Assembly: GCA_030063045.1 (NCBI GenBank)
Contig: JAQSEB010000046.1
Span: forward strand, 1,674,001-1,738,000
From: Pratylenchus scribneri
Lineage: Eukaryota > Nematoda > Chromadorea > Rhabditida > Pratylenchidae
DNA length: 64,000 nt
Direction of reading: 5' to 3'
The notes under the pieces: model-generated
The model's database searches: none
Seen by the model: only the letters and a program-made list of their open reading frames with translations
What the model was told of the DNA's origin: nothing
Shown here: positions 11,827 through 23,318 of the stretch, one piece after another
Numbering within the stretch: the first letter of the stretch is position 1
Layout: every line of letters begins with the position of its first letter
Made by a program: the position numbers and the translations under genes

Positions 11827-12850
11827 GAAATCCGCCAACACCGCTATTTAAAAAAAAAGCAAGAGCGTCGCGGGGTCAGAGGACAATGGCTTCCATTTTT
11901 GGCATGCCGACACTTGCGGATTGGACATTTGCGGACGACACTTGCGGACCGACATTTGCGGACCGACATTTGCGGACGACATTTGCGGACCGACATTTGG
12001 GGACGACATTTGCGGACCGACATTTGCGGACCCTACTATAGTTGAATTTTCCGGATTAGCCTACAAAATATTAAAAATGAATATTGAAAATATATTTTAA
12101 AATCTGTAAATCCCTTGCTCCGATATTTGCGCTATTTTTTGACGAAATTACAACCTTGCGATATGTTAGACTTCTTTAAGAATCCTATGCTCCGAGCCCA
12201 TAAGCCCTAAACTTAGCCCTAACCCTAAACCTAGCCCCTAATCTTAGCTCAATTGCGAAATTAAAAATGGTCATAACTTTTTTATAGGTTTTATGCAAAA
12301 CAAATGACAGATTTGGGCTCCTCTCATCAGGGTGCCTCGATTGAGCTATAATTTTGATCGAAAAGATTCGTAAAAATTTTTCAAATTTCAACTAAAAATA
12401 ATCCTAAAATACTTTTTTTATCAAATACAAATAATCCGCAAATGTCGTCCGCAAAAGTCGGTCCGCAAATGTCTCATCCGCAAGTGTCGTAACGCGCCAT
12501 TTTTAAGAGCCATTGAAGATTATTAACTCCCTCATTTACCTCTTTCTCTCTCTCTTTCTTCTCTATCCTTCATCTTCATGCCCGCCCGCCTATTATGTAA
12601 AAAATGCAAGAGGGATGATGTGGGGGAATGGCAAAGGCTTCCATTTTTTAAGAGCCATTGGAGATTATTACTCCTCATTTACCTCTTTTTTTTCTTTTCT
12701 TTCTTTCTTACGTTTCCTTCATGCCCACCAACACTGCTATTTAAAAAATGCAAGAGGGATGATGCGGGGGAATGGCAAAGGCTTCAATTTTTTAAGAGCC
12801 ATTGGAGATTATTAACTCCTTCATTTACCTCTTTCTCTCACTCTTCCCTA
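11827..12850. repeat. tandem ~130-bp repeat, first copy split by a transposon
   Basis: Three copies of a unit carrying ATGCAAGAGGGATGATG, GGGAATGGCAAAGGCTTCC and AAGAGCCATTGGAGATTATT lie at about 12590-12850. A fourth, more diverged copy starts at about 11827 (CAACACCGCTATTTAAAAA) and is cut at 11900 by the element at 11901-12496, resuming at 12497 with the expected continuation. This ordering shows the transposon inserted after the repeat existed. Confidence 0.8.
11901..12496. mobile_element. foldback element (TTGCGGA-end family), copy 2
   Basis: A 596-base element flanked by perfect 8-base duplications CCATTTTT (11893-11900 and 12497-12504). The left end reads CGACACTTGCGGAT after seven bases; the reversed right end carries the same 14 bases. 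Near both ends GACATTTGCGGACC-type units are reiterated, six at the left. The interior is non-coding and includes CCCTAAACCTAGCCC motifs. An 8-base duplication is typical of hAT-type insertion, but the ends are not canonical CAGNG, so the superfamily is open. Confidence 0.85.
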
Positions 12851-13534
12851 TTTTTCTTGCTTATTGCTTGGAGCAAATAATAATCGATAAAAAGGCATAA
12901 ATTTAGGATATCCTCCGCGCCCGCCAATTTTTATTTTAATGGAGCAGCAAAAGCAGCAGCAGATTTCTATGAAAATTGCGGTGTGCCTCCCATTGAATAC
13001 TCTGCATAGTTTTTTGACCCATCCATAATAACACAATTTGATAATTAAAATAGGTAGAGCGCCAGCAGCAGGTTGGCGTCCATTGAGACAATGGATTATT
13101 TACTCTCTCATTAACCTTCCTTATTTTTCAATCCCCCGCGTCTCAGCTCAGCCATCTTTTTTTGTATAGAACAGTAGCAGATTTTTACGAAAATTTTCAG
13201 TTAAATATCCGTTGAGTTCTCATCGTAGTTTTTGGCCCATCCATAACTCAACAAATAATTTAAAAAAGCTAACAAAATTACCCAAATTTGCTTTGCAAAC
13301 TGAATTTTTCAAATTTTAATATAGAAAAATTCACCCAAAAAGTAATTTATTTCTTAGAATTCTCAAATATTTTTATGCCAAATTATTATTGCCTTTTATA
13401 CATAAAACTTAAAAAACAAAATCCATTCAGCCTTTTAAATTTTTATCGCTTTTATGATGGCTAAAAATATACAAAAATAACTGGATTTTTGCTAATCCCC
13501 TTCCCCTATCCACATTTCCTCTCTATTCTACGGC
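12851..13534. other. intergenic, nothing recognised
   Basis: Mixed AT-rich and pyrimidine-rich DNA containing a short run of AGCAGCAGC-type bases near 12942-12962. No ORF with protein-like composition or RNA gene is seen. Confidence 0.4.
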
Positions 13535-13995
13535 AGGAAATTAATCCCGCTCGTAAATTTGATGGATGGTTGTGCTCTATTCAACACGCATGATATGACA
13601 TATTTCCCTTTCCCTTCCAAAAGAGCCAATGCATTAACAGTTGGATGCAACTGAAATGGGGTCCATTTATAATTTGGTCATATTCCCCGCATCCCGCCAC
13701 AACCACAATTCCACATTCATAAATAATTTATTATTCATTCCATTATTGGGTATTGCTGCTGCCATATTTATTCATCATCAATTCTCCCAATCTTTTCAGA
13801 TACTGCCTGCCTTATTTTCCTTGACTATACTGCTTTATGTTGGTGAATGGTCAAGGCTCATTGGTGGTTGCATTTCATTTTACCTTACACAATTGACATG
13901 ATGCGACTCAATATGCTGTAACCTATTATATGCACACGACATTCATAATCATAGAAAATTATGTCGTAAACTTTGGCTTCCGATTCGTTGGCAAA
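13535..13995. repeat. diverged duplicated segment, copy A
   Basis: This segment is duplicated at 15185-15680. Shared landmarks in the same order are GTTGGATG(C/T)A(A/G)CTGAAATG, GGTCATATTCCCCGCATCCC, AATTCCACATTCATAAATAA, GGTATTGCTGCTGCCATATT, CAATTGAC(A/T)TGATG. Similarity is high but with many indels, and neither copy keeps a long frame. It could be an old gene or RNA-gene duplication or a dispersed repeat. Confidence 0.75.
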
Positions 13996-14118
13996 TAAAA
14001 GGTTTCTTACAAATTAATGTCAAATAATTTTTGTTGGGATTCCCTTCAAGTCCCAAGGATGGGGGAGTTGAAAAGAACGGGGAGGATGGAAAAGAAAGGA
14101 AGACTGCTGGGTGAATGT

Positions 14119-14188
14119 GCACCAGTAGCTCAGTTGGTAGAGACTCACGGTATGTGAGGACGTCGCGGGTTTGAATCCTGCCTGGTGC
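14119..14188 (+). tRNA. tRNA-like sequence, non-canonical (copy 1)
   Basis: A 70-base tRNA-like core. The arms GCACCAG and CTGGTGC pair perfectly as an acceptor stem. An A box (TAGCTCAGTTGG) and B box (GGTTTGAATCC) match the internal RNA polymerase III promoter, and the T stem GCGGG/CCTGC forms. The anticodon arm is wrong: CTCAC-GGTAT-GTGAG makes a 5-base loop, or a 7-base loop CGGTATG (would-be anticodon GTA) with no T at position 33, and the molecule is about two bases short. A tRNA-derived repeat or pseudo-tRNA is more likely than a working tRNA. Confidence 0.55.
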
Positions 14189-14508
14189 CTAACATTTTGC
14201 CCGCCGTTGGCTCAATAGCAGTGCTTTATTCCTACATGGCGACCCTTGCAGGATCACTCTCTAGACCATGTGGGGCCGTGTGTGCCTATGGGCTGTGTGC
14301 CTATGTCTGCCGGGAACCGACACTAAGAAATCGATCTGTGTGATTGGTTCTTGAGTGGAGGTTGGTCGTATAGGCTGTGTGCTTATTGACCGAAGGGACC
14401 GGTCATCCGAGGGCGGTGGGATGTTGGGATTCCCTTCAAGTCCCAAGGATGGGGGAGTTGAAAAGAACGGGGAGGATGGAAAAGAAAGGAAGACTGCTGG
14501 GTGAATGT

Positions 14509-14578
14509 GCACCAGTAGCTCAGTTGGTAGAGACTCACGGTATGTGAGGACGTCGTGGGTTTGAATCCTGCCTGGTGC
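14509..14578 (+). tRNA. tRNA-like sequence, non-canonical (copy 2)
   Basis: Second copy of the 70-base tRNA-like core, 390 bases downstream of the first and different from it at one base, which changes the T stem from GCGGG to GTGGG. Acceptor pairing, A box and B box are intact, and it has the same abnormal anticodon arm. Conservation of this exact odd structure in both copies is explained by their recent duplication. Confidence 0.55.
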
Positions 14579-14756
14579 CTAACATTTTGCCCGCCGTTGG
14601 CTCAATAGCAGCGCTTTATTCCTACATTTTAATTAATATCAGTGGCGAAACAATGTTATTAGGAAAAAAATACAAATAACATTCCCATAAAAATGGATAG
14701 TATTTAATTGAAAAATTGTTGAGATTGCCGAAAGAACTTAAAATTGCACAAAAGTT

Positions 14757-14885
14757 TATAGCGGTTTAATGTTTGTCCAAGATCCCAAACGCTATACCCA
14801 ACCGAGAGATCTCGTCGAGACGCGTTGATTGGTATATATATTATCGAGTTACGGCAAAAAATAAAGCTTCTTAAACTGTTTTTAC
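14757..14885 (+). repeat. SINE-like dispersed repeat with GTCGAGACGCG motif
   Basis: The sequence TATAGCGGTTTAATG, then CGCTATACCCAA, GTCGAGACGCGTTGATTGG and TATTATCGAGTTACGG defines a dispersed family. Related copies occur at about 43195-43490 and inside the element at 56741-57171, and a weaker one at about 30665-30770. A tRNA-like start suggests a SINE, but this is inference. Confidence 0.6.
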
Positions 14886-14949
14886 TTACTTTTCGGTTAA
14901 CTAGTTAATAAGGAATTAAACGATGTCCAAAAATGCCAGCCATTAGCAA

Positions 14950-15105
14950 CCAATAGTGGAGGTACGTCATTTAATGTACACATTTTTTGACGCCATAAGC
15001 ACATTGTCTACGTCATTTTATGTAGACATTTTTTTGACGCCAAAGCACATTGTCTACGTCATTTTACGTAGACTTTTTTGACGCCAAAGGCATATTGTGT
15101 GATAA
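14950..15105. repeat. ~58-bp tandem repeat, three copies
   Basis: Three units each contain TACGTCATTT(A)TGTA(G/C)AC, which is itself a small hairpin, followed by TTTTTTGACGCC and AAAGCACATTGTC. Downstream, the phrase AGCAAAATTTTACGTAAGATT (in part) is repeated at 15117 and 15145. No coding function. Confidence 0.8.
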
Positions 15106-15184
15106 ATAAAATAATAGCAAAATTTTACGTAAGATTCAAAAGCAATAGCAAAATGTTACGTAAGATTAGACCCCAACCCAACAA

Positions 15185-15680
15185 AACAGGGGAATTATTC
15201 CGGTCCCACTCAAAATTTAATGGCTGACTGTGCCCTCATTCAACGAATATATAAATATTTCGCTTTTAAGTTTTAACTGTCAAACGAGACAATGTAACTT
15301 TAATAGTTGGATGTAGCTGAAATGAGGTCCATTTATAATTCGGTCATATTCCCCGCATCCCGACACAATTCCACATTCATAAATAATTTATTATGCACTT
15401 CCATTTTTGGGTATTGCTGCTGCCATATTCATTTATCATCATTCATCAATATACTCCCTATCTTTTCAGATGCCGCTTCCTTCCTTAACAACTATACTAG
15501 ATATGCTTGGTATTGGTGATTGGTCGAGGCCAATTGGTGGTTGCATTCCTTTATCCCATACAATTGACTTGATGCCACTCTACATGATTACAACCTAAAC
15601 AAACAAAACTACATTCATAATCAAATAATACATTTAAATGTATGCGCTTGGAATGCGGATTGGATAGACAATTACAGGTT
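15185..15680. repeat. diverged duplicated segment, copy B
   Basis: Counterpart of 13535-13995, in the same orientation about 1.65 kb downstream, with the same ordered landmarks. The intervening DNA contains the tRNA-like repeat pair, so the tandem duplication either carried or was later invaded by it. Confidence 0.75.
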
Positions 15681-18088
15681 TCTTAAAAGAGAGTATCAAA
15701 AAATTTCGTTAAATATTAGTGATAAAAAGTATAATTTATTGAAAAATACGAGTAAAAATGAAAGTTCCATAACCAAATCCACATAAGAAAAATCAATTAG
15801 CAAGTAATTTAGCTCTACATAATGTCGTCTAGGCAGCCAAAAATGCGTTTGATTTAAGTTAACGAAGCATACCAGTATTATCGGGTACAAATTTTTTTCC
15901 ACCACCAAAATCTTGTAAAATTAATTCTCCCAATTAGCGATAAAATTTTAATAAAGGTTCTGGGCTAGGCAATTATCAGAAATCAGTAGGAGGTCAAGAT
16001 ATATAATAATGTGATGCCAATTTGTTGGGAAAGAAGGGTTTTGGATGCTTGATAGCGATAGTAGAGTTCTAATTGACTTAAATAAAAGTGGGCACCCGAT
16101 TGTTACGAATGACGGATCTATGAAAGGCCAGAGGAGAAAAGGACGATTCCTTAGATCCTTTTTAAGGTACATGGCAAACTTTTCCTCTGAATGAAACAAA
16201 TTCTTTTATTTCTCCAGTAGAGAGAGAAGGGAACATACCTTCATTTGTGCGGCCCCGAATAGTAAGAGTACTGCTAGTAGAGATATTTTGATGCCCAACA
16301 TATTTGATAGGAGATCTTCTCAGGTCCAAATTAGTGATTGGATGGATTTAAGGAAGGAAGAAGGAGATATGACAATGAAGTTGAAAAGAAGGGCAAGAAG
16401 AACAAAATCACGATAGTATGGCAAATAGTTAAGACCATTTTGGCCAGTCAGTGAAGGAAATAATTCGAGATGAAAAGAAGCAGAAAATTTCAAGTAGAAT
16501 AAAATTTTATGATAAGGACGACAAAAAGGAGAAGGACAAGCCACACAAGGAAAAATATATTGAGAGAGGAGAGAAGTCACAATAGAGAAGCACAGGATAA
16601 TGATCAAAGGATTGTAGTAAAGAAGCAATGGTAGAAAAATGAAATGAAGTCATTCCGAACAGACTCGATGGTTGGCACTATTCATCGCAAATGTTCTTCT
16701 CAAAAAACCAGCCTATTTATTTCAAAAACTGACAATCTCACAATGTAGCCCGGAAATATGACCAAAGAACAAAAGATGGAACGGCTGTTAAGACCTATCG
16801 ATTGATTCCAACCAAATGATGGTAATTGTGAAAGCAAATCAAAAGAAAACTTCTTGCCAAATGGTTTGATTACTCGCATCGACCACAAAACAAATTAATT
16901 GACTTGACTACTTCCGATAAGAAGACTACCTTGTAAGAAATGAGAGATAGAGATGGCGATTCCCAACCCGGATCAAGAAACAATTATGGCACAAGATTCC
17001 CAAAATGGTTTTCTCTATGCACCCAGAAAAGAACAAAGACCATTAATTTAATCGTTGCTCTGAGGAATGCAGCAAAAGTCGATCCATTAGACAATCTCTG
17101 GAAAAAAAACTAATTAATCGGAATGAGTAGGACTGCAAGACATTCACATATAATGTATAAAATATCTCGAAGAAAATATAAAATTTTACGTTTTAAGACC
17201 ATCATACAATCAAATCATAGTGTCTTCATGTGCTCCCATATGTCACAACAAGAATTGCAGCATACCTACTCATCAAAGATTCATTGGCCATCGTCGGCCA
17301 TCATCGATTCGGTGTTCCAAATGATGTCAAACATGATACTTCAAATTTCAAAAAAAATCGCACGCCATTCCAACTAAGCCGTAATTCTTGATTCTGCACA
17401 ACTCATTTATTATCGATGAAGTTTCAATGCAAGATCGTTGTATATTGGAATATTTTAACCCGAAAACTTCGTTCCTTCAAACTACAATATGCGTATGTTC
17501 CTTTTGGTGAAAATCAATATTGGGTTAAAAAAATGAAATATTATTTAAAAATAATAAAATAAAAATTCAGAAATGTTGATAAAATGGACAACTTGATGCG
17601 AGTAAAAGAATTGTTCTATTTTATGGATGAGGACAGGACTATGGGCTGGCCAGTTTAAAAATTTTTAATTTAAATATAAAAAATTAAAATTTAATAGATT
17701 TTTAGATAAAATTACATTTTCAATAAAAAATTTCAAAATTAAAAAAGCTTTTACAGTTAAATCATTGTTCGTCAACAGATTATATTTTCCTACACTGTCC
17801 AAGAATTTAAAATTCTTTAATTCCGAAAGATTCAAATTGCTTCCATTATAAATAACCCATCATTTCCCAATTTATCATTGAACTACTAATCCTATAGTTC
17901 ACTTCCCACACACACATCCTGAATCCAATTGATTAACGCGAAATCCCATTTCAATTTCCTTATAAACTTAAATTGAAAATCCAATTACATCTCATTTTAG
18001 ATAGTTTCACCAATTGCAAAATTTTTATTGTTCTATTTAAAAATTAAAAAAATTGCCCGCTTATTCCCTACGAACTACAAAAACGACC
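15681..18088. other. non-coding; possible decayed element
   Basis: No intact gene is seen. Between about 15950 and 17450 the composition is less AT-rich than the surroundings and many medium-length frames overlap on both strands, as in a decayed transposon, but I cannot identify a domain. 17450-18088 is AT-rich and precedes the coiled-coil gene. Confidence 0.4.
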
Positions 18089-21000
18089 ATGAAATCTGAA
18101 GATATGCAAAAGATTCTCGACCATGTGGCAAAATTAGAAGAAGAAACTAACAAGTTGAAGGAATCAAAAGACAATGACGAAGCAAACTATAAAAGAAGAA
18201 TCGAGGAACAAGAGGATACAATACGTATTCTTTTCCAGGAAAATGAAGTGAATCGCATAAAAGCGAGGGATTATGATGTAATGAATCAACTGCTTCTGGA
18301 TGCTGAGATTAAAAACGATAATCTGGCTGGACAATTAATGAGAAAAATGGTAAAAAAAGATTACAATTTTTCAAAGAATATTTTATATAATAGAACAAGA
18401 AATTTCGTTCGCAATCGACTCAAACTTGTAGCCAAGAAGAAATCAATTTGCATGTCAGAGCAAGCAGGTATATAAATTTTATAATAAAAAATTTCAAAAA
18501 TAATAAGATGGATTTTTCCCTATATGAAATAAATTAAACTAACTTTAATGAGAAATGTAACTGATTTAAACATGTAAGATAGATAGAATGATACAATTTA
18601 TCAAATAATGGAAAGGGACGTTTTCTTCTTAAATTCTTAGATTAAAATATTGACATAAGATGAAAATAATTGGATATTATTGTCACTTTTCAACGAGTTG
18701 ACTGATTGGTGACCATCCCTACCCCCCCCCCCCCCCCCCCCCATCAGAAGGACGAGAGTTGAGACTCGGAAGGAATTAGGGCTCGCGGCATATTTCCCTC
18801 GCCTGCGCCATTTCAAATGGAAAGATTTCGCTCTTCATGACTCTTCCTTCCCCAATTCAATTCGAATTTCCCTCGCCACAGTATTGGCTGATCTGCCTCT
18901 TCCCCAGAAGTTTTAAAAGCCCTGCTCCACATTCACAGCAGTCTTCTTCTCCGCCCCCTCTTCAATTCAATTTGCCCCCTCGTTTCTTCCCCTTTCATTC
19001 ACACACACATCCAAATGACATTATTCCCAGTCGAGCGCTCCAACGATTTGGGATTTAGACCAATCCTGTCTTTAAATCACAGTCCATTCCAACGATTGGG
19101 CGGAGTCCTCATACATCCCAAATGATCTTAATCCTGCATCCATGCTGTATTCTTGTTCGAGACAGGGGAGAATCCCGGTCAATAAGTGGGCATACGGCCC
19201 AGAACTCCCTAATCACGTTTTGGTCCCGGAGCGACAATTCAAATAAATCAGTTTGTCAATCTGCTGCATGCGTCCAGCTATATATTGCGTGACGTTGAAC
19301 GAAATTGTATGACGTTTGGATATGTTTTAAGGGAAAAAGCCGAACAAATGCACCCAACAAATTAAGTCATGCCATGCAGAAATTTGGAGTTGCGTCCTAG
19401 AAGTTCCGATACACTTCATGCTCAAATTTCTAGAAATGAGGATGATCCCATGGAAAAAGGGGTGTATATAAGGGAAATTAAACTTGAATACAAGACAAAA
19501 TGAACTTAAACACAAAAGCCACAAACTATCTCCTTTAGCATTCGCTTATCGTGAAAATTGAGTTAGTTAAGATAATCAATGTATTTATTCAGCTCTGTTG
19601 GAAGCTACCTCAGATTAAGGCATACTTTAAGAACAAGCTTTTCATCCTTTGCACGCGTGGCTCGTTCTTTTTCATCCTCACAAGCGATTCCACAAAATTT
19701 CCCCGGACACTAAAGAGCCCAGCAAGTCAAAAGGAATCGACCATCAATCGAGAGGGACAAATCAGCAGAAGGGCTGGTACATTCAATAGATTTATTCACG
19801 TGGGCCTCCGATCAAGCTTAAAGACAGATCGAATAGAAAGAAAACTCGAACGCATTCTATTTTCCATTCCATATATTCCACACCTCTGAGCCCAGCGCGG
19901 AATCGTTCATTATATTAAATTTTGAATTGAAAAATAAAGGTTAATTAATTAAAATTAATTTTTTGTTATTTTCCAGTGAACCCTTGACAAAGAAGCTGAA
20001 GCTTAGCAGGTAATTTTATTTTTAAAAACTTAATTTATTAAAATAATGATAATATGAAAATATTCATTGTCTTTACAAAATGATAATTAAAATGTTGGTA
20101 CTTATCTCCCACTACCAGTGTTGTAAAAACGTCCTCGTCATTCTTCTCGTCCTCGTCCTAGAAAAAAGACGAAATGACGAGGACGAGAGACGAGACTTTG
20201 AAATTTTTACAACACTGCCCACTACCCAAGGGAACTAATTGATGGAAGGGGATTGGGGCATACGGCTGAATATTATATAGGGGGGAGGGAAGATGATGGA
20301 GCGAATAAATAATACCCTTGGGTCTTATAAAATATGAATATGACCCAAAAGAAAATGTATGTCACTTCCTCATCTTTATATAAATGCTATTTCCCTGAAT
20401 ATATTTGGCGAAAACATTTTTGTTCACGTGATTTTGTTTCCTATATTTTTTGTTCTTTTATTCGTCAATTTTATCCTTGTGATTTTATTTGATTTGACTA
20501 ATTTCCTTCCTTTTGATTGATAATTTGATTGACATTCAGTCACCTTCCCCAATCCCCTTCCATCAATCCGTTCCATTATGGGGGCAATCCTCCATTAATA
20601 ACGAATAATTTTTAAAAAATATTTTTGACAAAAGTTACATATGATATTTTTCTTAATTATAGTCCCTCGGCGGTTGATTCCATCACTGTCCAAGATCCGC
20701 AATGTGATTTGGCCTCCCTGACTTTTAATGTTTCGAACGAGTTTTTGAATAAAGCCAAACATGCGATGGAAACGGCCCTTCAGGAAATTTGGTTAGAATT
20801 TAGAAAGGGAAAACAAAAATGGGCAAAAGTTACTCAATTAATTCTTTGATTAAAATATTCATAAATATTTTTGCATTAGACTTTTCTAAAATAAAAACAT
20901 CTTGATGTTAAATTTTCTAAATTTTATAACATTGAATTCAACCCAGGAATTGAGCCAAATTGACTATTTAAAAATTATCAATTATCACAACAAACATAGT

Positions 21001-22564
21001 TCTCATCTATTTATTTTTTTCGTAAAATTAGGCCTTACAATTGCATTATTCAAAAATTATTTACCTACTAAATTGATAACGGATAGGTTAATGAACAATG
21101 ATCAAGGTCTAATAAAGTGAAAATTAGAATTTATAATTAATATTTTTGGGTACCAATTATATCAAAAATTAAAAATCAAATTATTAGTTAAAAAAATTAA
21201 TTTCAGTGACAAACAAGCAAAAGATGATCAACATTCAATGACCTCATGCTCATCAAATTCATTGGGATCATTTGGGCTCAACGGAATTTCAATAAATAGG
21301 TAAATTTATTGTGGAATAATTTAATATTTTACTGACTTACCCGAATTTTGTGCATTGGCTAATAAATATTAATCTGTTACCAATTTTTTTAAAATTTAAT
21401 TCCATTTGAGAATCAAGTAATAACAAAACAATAAAATAATGGTCAATAAAATTATTACCAAAAACGAAAAATGTCCGGTTTTGGTTAATTTACTGCCTTT
21501 TTTGGTCATAACTTTTTGTAATTCTCGTTTCAAATCCACTTATTCTTTCTCTTTTAAATCGTCCCATTTAAAGCTATATAATATACCAAAATTTTATAAA
21601 ATTAAATCTAATATTCACATAAAAATTGATTTATCTAATGGACAAAATTCGGGTCCTAAATTTCGTTTTACCATCCTTTATTATTAATATTATATAAATA
21701 TTTTAGCACCACAACCGATGAGCAAGACATCTCAATGAAGGATGTTGTTGATGCTGATGAGAAAATTGATGAAGTCAATTTGTCTCCAGCCGTTGATAAC
21801 AATGTTGAACCGAAATTGGGGTAATAAAATGGCGTTTTTACAGTTCCAGCGTCTAATCAACAATTATAATTCCATTGAAAAATTATACATCCCAGATCCC
21901 ATAATATTTTTTCCATCCCATCAATTTTTATTCGTCTGAAACCTAAATTCTGCGTTAACTAATAAGCCCATCCGGGCCTTAACCTAAATCTAATCCTGTC
22001 CTACTTTAAACCAAATCTCACACTGGATTAGGGTAAATTAGGATTAGGGTAGGTCCGGACAGGTTTTAGGGAAAGGTAGGATTTTTTAGATTTCAGGGTA
22101 AAAATAAATTTGAAATTTTTAATGAGACACATAAAAATATTATTGGACACATAAAAATTGTTCGGATTCTAAAAAATATATTATGGGACGCATAATTTTT
22201 CATAGGACTCATAATTATTGATTTGGACTCATAATTTTCGATTGCAAGAATTGTAAAGAACCACAATTAATAACAATAAAGAAATTTATAATTTTCCCAA
22301 TTTATTTACAGTTCATCGGCCGAATTCATTCGTGAAAAACTGAAGAAATTGACCAGTGAATTTGTCTCTTTTTTCCTGAATGACACAATTCTCTCCGTGC
22401 GCTCTGGGCTTCTGACCATCGAAGCAGCAATTTTATCTTTCTTGGAATGCACACTGAATGAGGTCGTCGGAGAGCAATTGAACGATGAGTATACTGAAAT
22501 GGCCAAGTCGCAATTAATGGTCATTGCCGAGCAAATTTTGGCCAACCCTGACTTATTTGCATAG
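18089..22564 (+). CDS. uncharacterised coiled-coil protein with basic nuclear-type signal, 7 exons
   Basis: Seven exons join in phase into 316 residues: 18089-18349, 18400-18467, 19977-20009, 20663-20791, 21207-21299, 21707-21820, 22312-22564. The short 50-base intron after residue 87 is required: reading through it puts the next exon out of frame. Residues 1-87 form an acidic/basic coiled coil (KLEEETNKLKES, RRIEEQEDTIRILFQENE). Then come a Ser/Thr/Gln linker, a basic patch PLTKKLKL resembling a nuclear localisation signal, a low-complexity Ser/Asp region, and a helical C-terminal domain of about 84 residues with regularly spaced Leu and Val (FFLNDTILSVRSGLLTIEAA). Family not recognised; a nuclear or scaffold role is only inference. 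Intron 2 holds an LTR-like stretch and intron 3 a 102-base transposon. Confidence 0.75.
18700..19940 (+). other. LTR-like insertion in intron 2
   Basis: This part of the 1.5-kb second intron is much less AT-rich. It starts near a run of 21 or 22 C residues at 18723-18742 and includes a TATA box (GTGTATATAAGGG at 19463-19475), an open frame of about 112 codons without known domains (19551-19889), and an AATAAAGG signal near 19932. TATA box plus polyadenylation signal fits a solo LTR or promoter-bearing insertion, but clear TG...CA ends and a target duplication were not found. Confidence 0.35.
20116..20217. mobile_element. 102-bp hAT-like MITE
   Basis: A tiny inverted-repeat element in intron 3 of the coiled-coil gene. 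The first 14 bases CAGTGTTGTAAAAA are repeated in reverse complement at the right end, and the element is flanked by perfect 8-base direct repeats CCCACTAC (20108-20115 and 20218-20225). CAGTG ends and an 8-base target duplication are hallmarks of hAT transposons. The interior is itself nearly palindromic around CGTCCTCGTC. Confidence 0.93.
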
Positions 22565-22754
22565 GACAATGACGAAGAAGAAGACGGGCATTAGTACAGA
22601 ACAGAAAAGATATGGGATTCTTTACTTATTAAAATGATGGGTTATTTTTCTACTTTTATTCGACAAATCCCACAGATATGATGATAATCACACTTTTTTC
22701 TATTTTAATAAATGAAATATTTGGTAAAAAATTTAAATTGAAATTACACTATAT

Positions 22755-23190
22755 TTTTTCTAATAGTAGCCCTGGTACTTTTCGGTAATCTGGGTTTTTA
22801 AAATGAAGGGTCTCCTTTATAGGTGAGTAGGATATAGCATATAGGTGAGTAGTATTTGGGTTACTTATACGTGAGATGATATCCTATCCCTCGACGACCC
22901 TAACAAATACTGGATGACCCAAGGGGACCGTTACCTTTTCATATTACCTAAAAAATCTGCAACCAGAGGTAAGCGAAAAGTACCCATTTTCTATTAGAAG
23001 CCCACGCTCTTATAATGACATATCTAATGGTAAATTTTTGTTAAAATTGTTTTATTTTGAGTGAAATTAAGCCGAAAACAGCAAAATTTTGTCTCAAAAA
23101 ATTATTGCGAAAACTTTAGAGAAAGCGTCAAAAATACTAATTCCCTAAATGAATCCCGCCCTAGCATGGGCTTATAATAGAAAAAATTGT
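22755..23190. repeat. adjacent or nested inverted-repeat elements
   Basis: Two inverted-repeat structures lie side by side. In 22771-22984 the left end CTGGTACTTTTCGGTAA faces the reversed right end GGGTACTTTTCGCTTAC. In 22986-23185 TTCTATTAGAAGCCCACGCT faces reversed TTCTATTATAAGCCCATGCT. The left flank of the first also reads TTTCTAATAGTAGCC, a near match to the second element's end, so one may be inserted into or beside the other. Confidence 0.65.
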
Positions 23191-23318
23191 AAATTAAAAA
23201 TATGCATGAATTTTATTCGCTTCTTTTTCGAATAATTTTTAGCTCACAATTATTCCAAAATATTTTATTATCATTTTTAATTCTCCTTCTTCTTTTTCCA
23301 ATTTCATGTCGTCCCTTC

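Larger units (their letters stand above)
14033..14627 (+). repeat. ~204-bp direct repeat pair carrying tRNA-like cores
   Basis: Two nearly identical copies, about 14034-14237 and 14424-14627, start GGGATTCCCTTCAAGTCCC and end CAGC/TGCTTTATTCCTACAT, differing at only a couple of bases (CGCGGG versus CGTGGG; AGTGC versus AGCGC). A 186-base spacer separates them, so the period is 390. Each includes one tRNA-like core, listed separately. Near identity indicates a recent duplication or gene conversion. Confidence 0.9.

Noticed and set aside
11764..12045. Plus-strand frame with HLRTDICG-type repeats
   Set aside because: It is the translation of the GACATTTGCGGACC units at the left end of the foldback element.
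12190..12245. Telomere-like CCCTAA motifs
   Set aside because: They are few and irregular and lie inside a transposon, so they do not mark a chromosome end.
12513..12880. Two overlapping frames with repeated ARGMM/KCKRDD segments
   Set aside because: They follow the ~130-bp tandem repeat in different frames; there is no conserved frame.
15948..16888. Minus-strand hydrophobic frames suggesting membrane proteins
   Set aside because: The hydrophobicity follows from T-rich composition on that strand; no start, splice or helix pattern supports a gene. A decayed element remains possible.
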